A stretch of 64,000 nt of DNA from Musa acuminata AAA Group (Eukaryota; Streptophyta; Magnoliopsida; Zingiberales; Musaceae), in contig NC_088330.1 of assembly GCF_036884655.1 (NCBI RefSeq), positions 30,941,001 to 31,005,000 of the forward strand, read 5' to 3'. Positions within the stretch are counted from its first letter, which is position 1. Every line of letters starts with the position of its first letter. The position numbers were made by a program, and so were the translations under genes. Below the pieces are notes generated by a model. That model ran no database searches and was not told the DNA's origin. It saw only the letters and a list, made by a program, of their open reading frames with translations. Below are positions 36,761 through 47,650 of this stretch, piece by piece.

Positions 36761-37841
36761 TAGCTCGAGTTGTGATCAGTGATCGAAGGAATTATTTCTG
36801 TAATTATAGTTTCTAAGAGACTTGTCTTGGTTGGGTCTTGAATCATACTGTCTGTCTTCATGTAAGATGACCTTTGCGTTGAGCTTTTTTCCCTCCTTTT
36901 ACTTGGACCAACTTCTCTCGTTTTGTCTATTGCAATGATTGCAATTGAATACGCATGTACATGAGAGAAATGTTAGGTATAATGTCGTAATTAAGAAGAC
37001 CAAATCCAAACTTGACACACTCCACAGGTGAGTAAAGTATAATAGGCAAAATTTTAGCCTCTCTAAGCATTATTATGCAATATTCTCTCAGAAATTAAAA
37101 TTTTCTTTGTTCATATCATTTACTAATTAACGTTTTGATGCTTATTACATATGAAATGTGCTCCCATTAATTACAAAAGTATAAATGATGGAGATTGGCA
37201 TCAAAAATCAAGTCCCACTGGAGCATTTAAACATGTAAATGATGAACAAGTGGATAAGGTTTGCTTACTCGAATGCATTTCTTATTAGAATCTGATTGGG
37301 TCTTAAGTTAATTCTAGGCCATATTTTGTTTAATCCACTGTAAACAGACACTTATCATCTGTGAAACCTCAAACAGCGGTACACTTTTTAAGGCAATGGC
37401 TCATTTTGATTTAGGTGGGCCACACCGCCGTTGCATCATTTCAAATATGATATGATGTTTGCTGAACCATCGTGATGAGCTGTACCATTCACAATCTACA
37501 AGTGAGCCTGTACCAGATCCCATAGTCCATTCCCCTGTGAGTAATTTTGTCGTATCCTTTCGCAACCCAGCTGGTCACCTTCCGCTCTCTGACAAATAGG
37601 TCCCGAGTGGGTCCCGCTTTTTTCCTTGTCTCCGCTTGATCAAAGGGTAGGTGGGCCACACGGGTCAGTCATGAACGGTGAATGTGTGTTTTTTTGTTTT
37701 TTCCGTCGCCCGGTTCGACCGGGTACCGGCTACTCCCGGTCGCTCTCCCAGTATACAATGGGAGCTGGTGGAGCTCTTTATTAGTCCATTGCTATTGCAG
37801 CGGAAGAGTCGCATTCGGATTGGAAGAGAAAGAAGAAGAAG

Positions 37842-38691
37842 ATGCCGATCCCTCGAATCGCCGTTGGAACTCAGGAGGAAGCGACTCACCCGGGCACGCT
37901 CAAGGCCGCGCTCGCCGAGTTCATCTCCACCCTCATCTTCGTTTTCGCTGGCCAAGGCTCCGGCATGGCCTTTAGTACGTCCCCTGTTCGCGCTTGTTCA
38001 TCATCACCATGCAATGCTGGGTTTTCGTGGGATCTCATGCAGTCGTTTGCTTGTTTTCCGTGCCGCCGCAGGCAAGCTGACGGGCGGCGCAGCCACCACT
38101 CCGGCGGGCCTCATCGCGGCAGCCCTAGCGCACGCCTTCGCCCTATTCGTGGCCGTGTCCGTGGGCGCCAACATCTCTGGTGGCCACGTGAATCCGGCCG
38201 TAACCTTCGGCGTCTTCATCGGCGGCAACATCACCCTCCTCCGCAGCATCATATACTGGATCGCACAGCTCCTCGGCTCCACCGTCGCGTGCCTCCTGCT
38301 CCGCTACTCCACCGGCGGCCTGTCCACGGGCAGCTTCGCTCTCTCCGGCGTCAGCGTGTGGGAGGCGCTCGTGCTGGAGATCGTCATGACCTTCGGCCTC
38401 GTGTACACCGTGTACGCGACGGCGGTGGACCCCAAGAAGGGTAGCCTGGGCACCATTGCGCCCATCGCCATCGGCTTCATCGTGGGCGCCAACATCCTGG
38501 CCGGCGGGGCCTTCGACGGCGCGTCCATGAACCCGGCCGTGTCCTTCGGCCCCGCCCTGGTGAGCTGGTCCTGGGACGACCACTGGGTCTACTGGGCCGG
38601 ACCCCTCATCGGCGGCGGCCTCGCCGGTCTCGTCTACGAGTTTTTCTTCATCTCCCACACTCACGAGCAACTCTCCTCCGCCGACTACTGA
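37842..38691 (+). CDS. TIP1: Tonoplast intrinsic protein, TIP1-type aquaporin (2 exons)
   Basis: Exons 37842-37974 and 38072-38691, with a 97-bp GT-AG intron that splits a serine codon, give 250 aa, the normal TIP length. The protein forms water channels (often also glycerol, urea or peroxide) in the vacuolar membrane. It has six membrane helices and two pore loops with intact NPA motifs at 85-87 and 198-200. The TIP1 pattern of the selectivity filter fits: His65, Ala195 and Val201. [10 protein letters not shown] and the HEQLSSADY end are typical TIP1 termini. Third-position GC is high, as is common for highly expressed monocot genes. The long frame that begins at 37678 reads through the intron and is not the protein. 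The paralogue number (1;1, 1;2 or 1;3) cannot be fixed by eye. Confidence 0.96.
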
Positions 38692-41600
38692 GACGCCACC
38701 CTCTTCTTCTTGTCTACGTTGTGCACCTCCACTTCTGCGCATTCAAAAGCTGGCCGTAAAAAGCCCACCCCTTTTGCGTCCTCGTCTCTGTGGCTTCTCT
38801 TCTCCTCGTGTAATCTTGGTCCTCTGTTCCTGGATCTGGCTCTCTAATCCATCTTTAAGTTTATCTCCATCCTCCATGTAATGTTTTCTTTTGTGTGCAA
38901 CGGTGAGAACAGCTAAATGCCCACTGTGTGTTGGATCTCTAATTCGCTAAAAAATACCATATTTTTTACCGTAATCTAAGACAAACAAAGCATCTACAAG
39001 TGTAAAACACTTTTGAGATCAAGAACTACTATAATCTGAAATAATTGAAGCTTCTGCAGACTACAAGTAGATCACTGCTAACTTGTACATTTGCTTTGCA
39101 GTCCATAAATGAAAGTAATCATTGACAGTGGTTGTCAACGTTGTATGTTGATAATATATAGAGTTTGCACTTGAAGAAGAGAATCCAATTTCATTAGCAT
39201 TGAGCCCATGAACAATATATGACCTAATCAAACTCTTCCCAACATAATCCTACATCGTGTGACAGTAATCTACTGAAGCAACAATCATTGCTACATTCCC
39301 AACTGAGTCGTCACATAATAAAGGACACCATCTTCTTCCAGTTTCTTCGTTCTTTCTTGGACTATGTATGTCATGATTCATTCCTGTGTGTACATTGCAT
39401 GTGCAGAGACCAGTTGCTATAATCAAAATACTTTGAGAGATTTGTGCACAATCTCCTGGGCCATTTCTAGTGATAGATCTTGGCGCTACTCCTTGCTACC
39501 TTTGCCTGATATCACATAAATTGGATTGGTAATTGGAATATATGTATGTTTGCCATGTCTGACACTTGCAAGTCCTGCCCACAGGCGACACAAAGCTCGA
39601 CAAGAAATAATGGAGCAGTTCCTCTGTCCTACCAAGGGAATTGCTCCTTGCCATGATTATTATGCCGAGCCCGTTTGGTACAATCCTCACAAGGTTGTAA
39701 TGAGGCATTTGTGTGCAGCTTTATCACATCCACACTGTCATTTGTCCCCGTGAAGATGGTGCCTCCACATGTGACACAGCATATGTCATGCCTCATTTCC
39801 GTGCCTGGCATATTCCATGTTGCAACTATCAGTTAAAATCTCAGTTGTTGAACTGAGATTAATTGGCAGGTCGAATTCATTCTTGTCTTGTTGCTACTAC
39901 AGAAAATATTGATGGTGATGACAAGAACTCAAGGTGGACAACACATCACTTGGAAGCTGGCCACATACCAGCCTGGTGTATATAAGTTTACTGGGGGGAT
40001 TACTGACAAGGGTTTGGCTCATCATGGACCACATACTCATTTTGATTGGTCATCTGATTCCAATTCGACCTCCTAAGATTGAAACAGAGATGATATATGA
40101 GACTGTAATTGAGCTGAATGCTTCTGTTGTTCGTAGTTGAACCATGCAAATGCACATGTAAATGGACAACAATGTTCATCAATATAAGATCAAGCCTATC
40201 TTTTTGTGATGCTATATAACACATAAACCTCATGGTTCTTCTAAGCTTTGACACTCTTCTTTTGTTTTCTAATAATGTATGATAATGTCTTTTTTTCTAC
40301 TTGTGAACTGTTTTATGCATGGAATGCAGATAACCACTCCAGCAACATCAATGATCCATCTGAAGATGGTGAAATGGCCCTACATTTCAGTCTCTAATCA
40401 TAGCTTTCATATGCCCGTCTTGGCTTTCAAAAATCTGGTTGCTCTACACATTCATTCTATCTCCGGTGAACTGGAATAGTAAGATGAGTCATCTTCTTTC
40501 ACCCACTGTCAGAACAATCATGTAGCTTGAGCTCATAAATGCAGAAGGAGCTCTTCCTCTTTATAATGCCATGTGTTTCTGGCTTTTTATGCCTGTCTCC
40601 TACATACATTCTTCTTGAATTTTGAAGGACACAGGGTTCCAATATGTTATTGTACTTGTATATTTTGTTCTCCCTGATGTCTGCAATATTTGCACAAAAC
40701 AGATTGTATCTTATGTACACAGATTTTATATATATGTATATATATGTAACACTTCAAGTGCTCCTTTATCAAGCCTAGAAATTTATGGAAAGGTTTGTAC
40801 AAATTCATCAATGCCAACCATAATCTGTACGTTGCCAATTGCAATGACACATCTGTAACTGAGTAAATGATCAACTCTAGGTATCTTGTTTAGGTTGTAG
40901 AACATGATATAGAAGTTTGGGATGTTTTAGCAGCAGCTGCCTCAGATGCTTTGGCATTTCAGTGAGACATGGACATATGGAGGCCAGCTTTGCTGCAGCC
41001 TTTTCTTTCACAAGAAAGTGAATCTTCTGCAATATGAAGTGCGACTAGATGTGCAGGTGGTTTTGTAACCTAGCAAGATGAAGTGCAGGTTGGTTTCCTT
41101 TGTTTTCTTATTGTATCAATCAATATATTTACTTTTGATTGGAGAACATGTATTTACTTTTGATTGGAGAACATGTATTACCATACTGGACATTGTTCTT
41201 GCTTGAACTGTGCAGATCATGCAATAGCTGTATACTTTTGTCACTGGCGGCAATGGAATTTCTCAATAATTTCTTACATTTGTAACTTGTTGGTTATCAA
41301 GATAACTTTTAGGGGCATAAAAAGGCTAGAACTAATACCAACACTTCATCACATAGACAAATGCATGAGAGTTGCTGATATCAATCGGATTACACAGTCA
41401 CAGAACAAGAATAATAACTTTGCTCCTCGGCAAACCCAGTATCAAAAGTTGTGGTTGTCATTTTTCATGACTCTCATCTTTTTGATTATTTTGCTTCAGC
41501 AGTCATACATAGGTTTGCTGTTGATTTGCAAACTTCATATACAATTTTGCTACATCAAAGTATAATAATGTAAATGCTTTTCCTAGCTTCATCATCTTTG

Positions 41601-42198
41601 TTATTTGCTCTGTACATTTGTGTTGCTAATAAATTTTCATTTGTGCATAATTTTCTCCACTGTTGGTACTGCATATAAATCTCCTAACTTTTCAGTTCAT
41701 CCAATGAAATAGAACCCAAGAGTCAGATGGGGTGACACAGCTGAAAACATTAACTATTAGCGGCAATCACAGTAGTGAGCACCCATAAACAGAGCATGCA
41801 TCCTCACTGTCAAGGTGGTCAAGCTGTTCTTCCTTGATGTATACCTAATATAATAAGCAGGAAAATAAATGGACCACTGTAAGCACAATGTAATGGCATC
41901 CCACATGCACATGTAAACACCCATCTTCAAGCAGTAGGAAAAGGTGAAATGGTCAACTCTTGCCTTCTTAGATAAGATACAGTCATGATGGTATCTCATG
42001 AATGGGTGTGAGCACATGATATGTAATACTGTATTAATGGATACATTCCATTGCTCTATCTTTATGCATAAGCTTGATGCAATCATGCATACAATTTTAT
42101 ACACTTGGCAAGTTTTGTTAATCCAAGAACCTGCTCTCAGATTCCTCATCTCCTCTTCCATTGACTTTCCATTGTAAGGTTCACAATGCACAACTTCC

Positions 42199-42282
<84 letters not shown>

Positions 42283-43460
42283 TAAAGCATCATAGTAGCA
42301 ATCCTTATAGTTGATGCAAGCCATGAATCCAGTGGCTAGTGATGGAAAATGGCTCTAAAAAGATCATCTAATCCAACACCAAGTCAGTCATGCAATAAAG
42401 AGCAAATGGGGTTGGTTGGTGACATGTAAGCAAACCAAATTGGCAGACCACTACATGAACTAAGTCAAGCTATAACACCAACTCTGTCCTTTTTGAGTAA
42501 TGCATTCTACACCATAAAAGAAGCCCAAAGGATAGATCAGAGACTCAGACAGTCATGACTGGTCCTATGATTTGAGTCTTCTTTTTTTTCCTTTTTACAC
42601 AGCTATTCTTGTTCTGGTTTTTGTATGAACCACAATGCATATTGAACAAAAACTAATAGTAATCTTGAGACATTAGTAGTAATCTTGCTTTCTCAAGAGT
42701 CTACTAAATATGTTGATAAACTAATATGTTAGAATGCTGAGCTGAGAGGATGAAAACACTATTCAGATGGCATGTTGCTATATTCTGAATGCCACAAAAG
42801 TCAACCGTTCTAAGGCTGATAGATTATATTGCAGATAAAGTAAGCGATGAAACAACAACTAGTCAACCCAAGGTTGCAAGTGTTTTCGTTGAAACAACCT
42901 TCTTAAGCAAACAAACACCCTGCAAAACACAGGGGATGCATATTGCAGGATGATGAACAAGTGTAGCTGTCAGCTACCATATCATTAGCAGTCTCAAATA
43001 TAATTTAGTCCTACTAGTTTTGTAGGGTGATTGGAGCTCCTTGATTCAGCTAAGTCAATCAATGGACAGATAGAAAGAGAAGATGAACTGTTGATTGAGC
43101 TAATCAGATAAAAAGCAAGAGAGAAGGACAGCATTCTGCCCTTCTCTCTCCTTCCTCTTCTTTTCTCTTTTCTTTCTCGTTTCCACCTCACATTTTTACT
43201 GACTCATCTCCACCCCTTCCATCACTTGTGAGGGAAGGAAACGCATGACTTCCTTTCCTTGTTCTGCTAACCTTTTAGTCTCATGATAACCATTCTCTAC
43301 CTGTGATTGTTTGGGTGGCCAACTCCTCCCAACAAAACCTGAGCTAAGTGGTGCAGACAAAGCACCAAAACAGGCCCTTTTCAGTTAGTGTTGCACAGTC
43401 CTCCTCCCCTTCTGTCCTTTTCTATTGCTCCTTCTCACTCTTTTCCTGTAACTTAAGCTC
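38692..43460. other. Intergenic region between aquaporin and zinc-finger genes
   Basis: I recognise no protein gene in nearly 5 kb. Many short frames occur (up to 147 aa on the minus strand at 41,757-42,200), but none has family features. A 28-bp phrase containing TTACTTTTGATTGGAGAACA is repeated in tandem at about 41,128-41,176. The last few hundred bases are probably the zinc-finger gene promoter. Confidence 0.45.
42200..42268. repeat. (CT)n microsatellite, about 69 bp
   Basis: Uninterrupted CT dinucleotides, followed by GT and a short TA run. Likely length-polymorphic. Confidence 0.97.
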
Positions 43461-43477
43461 CTATGTGTGTAGCAGTA

Positions 43478-43486
43478 CTATATATA
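43478..43486 (+). promoter_or_regulatory. TATA box of the zinc-finger gene
   Basis: CTATATATAG lies about 125 bp upstream of the chosen start codon. A 29-bp CT run (43541-43569) sits between it and the ATG and would fall in the 5' leader; CT/GA tracts are common in plant core promoters and leaders. Confidence 0.6.
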
Positions 43487-43536
43487 GAGATGTGTTGTCC
43501 ACCTTATTCTCTATATCGGCAACCATTTCCTCCCCT

Positions 43537-43574
<38 letters not shown>

Positions 43575-43609
43575 CTCCTCTTCCTCTGTTTTCCAGTCCT
43601 GAGAATTTA

Positions 43610-44362
43610 ATGAAGCTGGAGGATTCAGAGGAAACCATGGGTTCCAACACCAGTGGCAGCATCTGCAACAGCGGGTTCATCCCCGCCGTAGTCATCGTGA
43701 AGGGCAAGCGCACGAAGAGACGGAGGATACATGTGCCGCCAGTCGCATCAGCCGTGGCGGTCGACTCATCGTCGGATGACTCGTCTGTGGAGGTCTCAGG
43801 CTGCGTCACCGAGGAGGATGAGGACATGGCCAATTGCCTTATCCTTCTAGCTCGGGGACGTGCCTCCGATGCCGGACTTAAGGCAGAAGGCCTGGGGGGT
43901 GAAGACGGTGGCGCCGGCCGCAATCTTTACGAGTGCAGGACATGCAGCAAAAGCTTCCCGTCGTTCCAGGCGCTCGGAGGGCACCGCGCCAGCCATAAAA
44001 AGCCCAAGTTGGCCATGGCGACCGCGACCATGGCGGAGAACAAGAAAGCCATGGGTGACGAGGATTCGCTTCAAATAAGCATGAATTCTATCCCCAGCAT
44101 CAAGCCAAAGATCCATGAGTGCTCGATATGCGGATTGGAGTTCAACTCCGGTCAGGCACTCGGCGGCCACATGAGGCGGCACAGACCTCTGACTACTTCG
44201 ACCATCCAAGGAGCAGCCAATAAGGAGAGGGCCTTCCTGTCATTAGATCTCAACCTTCCGGCACCAGCCGACGACGAGCAAGACGAGCTTCGAAGGCCAA
44301 CGTCACCAGCTTTCACCTTCGTCCTCGCGGCACCGTCGGCTTTGGTGGACTGCCATTACTGA
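43610..44362 (+). CDS. C2H2 zinc-finger repressor, ZAT5-like (C1-2i subclass)
   Basis: Intronless, 250 aa. Two-finger plant C2H2 factors bind DNA in the nucleus and usually repress transcription during stress or development. Finger 1 has Cys109, Cys112, His125, His129; finger 2 has Cys171, Cys174, His187, His191. Both contain the plant-specific QALGGH core (120-125 and 182-187). A basic B-box-like motif KGKRTKRRR (31-39), an L-box EDEDMANCLILLA (69-81) and a C-terminal EAR repression motif LDLNL (212-216) complete the ZAT architecture. KGKRTKR plus DMANCLILLA points to the ZAT5 branch. The start MKLEDSEE is chosen because the longer upstream frame runs through the CT repeat and the TATA region, which cannot be translated leader. 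No odd residues are seen. Confidence 0.94.
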   Translation: MKLEDSEETMGSNTSGSICNSGFIPAVVIVKGKRTKRRRIHVPPVASAVAVDSSSDDSSVEVSGCVTEEDEDMANCLILLARGRASDAGLKAEGLGGEDGGAGRNLYECRTCSKSFPSFQALGGHRASHKKPKLAMATATMAENKKAMGDEDSLQISMNSIPSIKPKIHECSICGLEFNSGQALGGHMRRHRPLTTSTIQGAANKERAFLSLDLNLPAPADDEQDELRRPTSPAFTFVLAAPSALVDCHY

Positions 44363-45140
44363 AAAGCAACTAGTGGAAGAAACGCTGCCCATTCTTTTCG
44401 TCACTCCTACTCTTCCTTCTTCCATGCATTGAAATGATGTGAACTACTCGTATGTTCATGATTTAAAAGGTGTCCATAATTCATTGAATTCTTCGATGTC
44501 TATGAATCTTTAATGTGTGAATTCTTGAAGAGGATTGCATGTTTCGGCATGTGTGAGGAGATCAGGTGCCACTGCCTTTCACGCAAAGCGAAGTGAGTTC
44601 CTCTCTCTCTCTCTCTCTCTCTCTCTTCGTAAAGAGTTAGCTTGGTTGGTTTGTCCACCACCAAGAAAGAGGCCGTGTGGATTAGGTTCGTCCTCCCACT
44701 AGTATTTGTCGTCGTTTGCACGATGACTACTCAACTCCTCACTAAATGCTATAGAAAATGAGTCTTCAACTGCCTCACTTTTCCTACGAGTGTGATGACA
44801 GTAGCCTCAGTAGTTAAACAAGTATTTGTCTGCATGCTTTGACTGTGTGAAGTCCAACACAAAATGTACATTTCCTGAAATCCATCATCACCCTCAAAAT
44901 ACACATTTTGGAGTTTGTGCTTGTTGATTGAGAGTGCTAAGGCATACTTGAATCACATGTATCATTTCTTTATTGTTTGAAATAATGGTAAAACATGCTC
45001 AATGGATCCTTCCATTGAGTGACCACATTGCATCATATTGGTCCACACAACTTGTAGGCCATTAGGGCATTGGACCATTATGAAGCCTTTTAGCTCAAAG
45101 ACGCTCCTTTTCCCATCTCTATCTTATTTGACAGTGAAAC
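44363..45140. other. 3' flank of the zinc-finger gene
   Basis: Non-coding. It contains a 28-bp CT microsatellite (44601-44628). I see nothing else in it. Confidence 0.5.
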
Positions 45141-45144
45141 AAAG

Positions 45145-45345
45145 GCATGTGAGAGTTCAGTGCCACAGCTTTCTTAATCCATCCACTTCATCACTCCCAT
45201 AACTTGACAAGTAGAACAGCTTGTGATGCCTTTAATTCAGATCAAAGGCTTTTAAGAGTGATGGGGCTTCTCCTCTCAATTCTAGCTGAAGACAGTCAGC
45301 TGCTAGTGGATGGTGCAAAGCTGTAGAGTGCTTCACACTCACAGT
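45145..45345 (+). ncRNA. Candidate miR396-like hairpin
   Basis: The 5' arm at 45161-45181 reads TGCCACAGCTTTCTTAATCC, sharing the 13-nt core CCACAGCTTTCTT with the conserved miR396 family, which also sits on the 5' arm. About 130 bp downstream, GGATGGTGCAAAGCTGTAGA (45308-45327) can pair with it through AAAGCTGT and GGATGG, and flanking GTGAG/CTCAC bases also pair. The 3' part of the would-be microRNA differs from miR396, so it may be a decayed or diverged locus. Not confirmed. Confidence 0.3.
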
Positions 45346-45619
45346 GAAGTCAGCTTCACTCACCAGCTAGCGGCAAGAAGTTGCTGGATACTTAAGATTG
45401 GGCCACTTTTGGTTCTCCATCATTTATAATTAGCTTTTCATCTTCTGATCCACCATAAATACAATTACCGAGTTCTATTCAGCTATTGGATAGGAAATAT
45501 TTGAAAATAAATAAATAAACATGTCTTCTTTTTTTTTTCTGCTACTTCAATCAATCATTAGACAAGAACCTTGTATAAATTATATTTTTTAAATATATAT
45601 TTAAAATTTATGCTTCTAG

Positions 45620-47650
45620 TTTTTACTCTTGTGTGTTTCTATCCATGTATTAATTGGTGTTAAAAGGAAAATATAACTCTAACCCTAACATGGGTTTTGG
45701 AAGAGAAGAGAGAAAGGGACCATCACATATAGGGAAGAAAGAGAGGTTTTCATCTGTGGAGAAGAAAGCATCGATGATTGGATAATCTAAATTAGACCCA
45801 CAAAAGACAAAGTGAAAATGAATAAATAGAAAAATCATTGGTTTCATCAAGATAGATAATAGTGTATTCCATCATGTATTTCATGAAACAAATGTAGATT
45901 CTTTGTGGATGAAGTTGACAAACCTTTATGAGAGAAAACCTTTCCAAAAAAATTCTTTTAATTAAAAAACTTATTCACTTGAGATATAAAAATGAAAGTC
46001 GTATAATCGAGCATTTGAATTACTTCCAAGATATTGTGAATCAGTTGAGCAATATGAAAATTTTATTAACAAATGAGTTGCAGGCATGTGTTTTCCTTCA
46101 CACCTTACCAAACATTTAGAAAAAAATATTAGTAATTATTAACAATTTTCTACTAACAATAATTTATCTATGAGTGCAATAAATTTTTTTTATTCAATTA
46201 AAAAATTAAAAGAAACAAATGCACTTATTACAAAAAAAAAAGAGAAAGAAAAAAAAAAGAGGGGGGGGGGGGGGGGGAGGGGTTGTAAGCAGGGGAATGA
46301 TTAAGAATGAAATAGTATTATTTTATTAAGTTGAGGCACATAAAAGAGATATTAAGAATGAAGAGATCAAGAATGAAATACTATCATTGTGATAAGTTAA
46401 CGCACATGAAAAGTGAATGTAAAAAATATTGAAAAGGGAATGATTAAAAGAACATAATAAAGAAACAAAGAAAAGAAGAAAAAAATAACTACTGCAATTG
46501 CATTTGATTATGATGTTATTATTTTAAATTATGTCACTATAGTTAATTTCATATTGTTGATTTGGCTCCTCCTTTCATGTTATTTCTTGACATGACTTTT
46601 TTACATCTTATATGACGATTATAGTCTATATTAGTATGGGAAATGAGAATTATATATGTGAAAAATAATATTGGATTTGCAATAATGTTAAATAATATGA
46701 GATGTGTTTTTAAAAAGATATATCCAAAGGTTCTTGATAGATTTAACATGAGCAAATCAAAATTTGTCTGTCGTCTATTTTCATGTTATTTAAATTGAGT
46801 TTTAAATAATATCCTACAAGTAGAAAAAAGAATATATGAATATAGTGTCATATTCTTCTACACTCGATAGTTTGACATATGTTATAGCATACATAAGGTA
46901 AGGTTTAATATTGCTTATGTAGTTAGTGTAATTAGTCGATTTGTCATAGTTATGTTAAGCATGGGTGATTTTCATTGTAGAATTTCTATTTTTGACCACT
47001 TGATATTATTTTCAAGGCAGCAGTGCTTTGATAGTTAAAACTATAAAAATATCTTCCTTTTTTCCTTTTTTTCTTCTAGTGAGTTTAAGTATATTAGTGT
47101 AATAGAAGCTTGTAAAGAACACTTATAAATGAAAAAGCATATTGAGCTCAAGCAAAAAAAAAATTATTGTCTAATGTGACACTTAAAATGTTATTCATCT
47201 TAGTAAAAATCTAATTTTTTATTCTAGATTCAAACATATTAATGTCAGATATTATTGGATCAAAGATATTTTGATGATAAAGTTATTGCTTCTTAAGAAA
47301 ACTCATACTGATGTGAATGGATCAGATGACTAAATTATTATCTTAAAAAAAAAATATTACTTGCAGAGAGATATCAAACATGAATGAACACCCATATGGT
47401 TAAGAGAGAGAGATTTATTAGATGATCTCACCCATGTTTTAAGTAGTGGGACACATAGGGCTAATTAAAAATATACCCCCAACCCAAATATGTGGGTTAA
47501 ATAATAAGATGAAAAAAAAGAATCTTGATACATAAGATAGAAGAGAAAGGTTTTCTTTAAATGAGAAGAAATCATCAATGATTGGATAGCCAAAATCAAG
47601 CATCAATGATTGGATAGCCAAAATCACGTCTGATTATTATGATATTCTAA
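45620..47650 (+). pseudogene. Decayed Copia retroelement (gag and protease pieces)
   Basis: Read on the plus strand in broken frames: FHHVFHETNVDSLWMKLTNLYE (45,860-45,925), then after a frame shift LIHLRYKNESRIIEHLNYFQ and QLSNMKILLTNELQA (45,950-46,085), which are Copia gag signatures. YYHCDKLTHMKSECKKY (about 46,385-46,430) is a zinc knuckle with one Cys lost. Further fragments resemble the region around the protease (LDMTFLHLI, then NIGFAIMLNNMRCV; 46,590-46,705). About 200-bp stretches at 45,640-45,840 and 47,450-47,640 resemble each other (AGAGGTTTTC, GATTGGATA) and may be terminal or internal direct repeats. No intact frame remains. Confidence 0.7.
46232..46283. repeat. Poly-A/poly-G low-complexity run
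   Basis: A-rich sequence runs directly into a G run of about 17-20 bases, interrupted by one A. It is a likely place for sequencing or assembly error. Confidence 0.9.

Noticed and set aside
37678..38691. 337-aa frame ending as the aquaporin
   Set aside because: It enters from the wrong frame through the leader and reads through the intron; the two-exon model gives a perfect TIP N-terminus.
38143..38742. 199-aa minus-strand frame opposite the aquaporin
   Set aside because: Antisense shadow of a GC-rich coding exon.
42200..42268. Regular repeats that could suggest a CRISPR-like array
   Set aside because: Simple dinucleotide repeat in a plant nuclear genome; no spacer-repeat structure anywhere in the window.
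43463..43609. Extended N-terminus of the zinc-finger protein
   Set aside because: It would begin before the TATA box and translate the CT repeat; the MKLEDSEE start fits the family.
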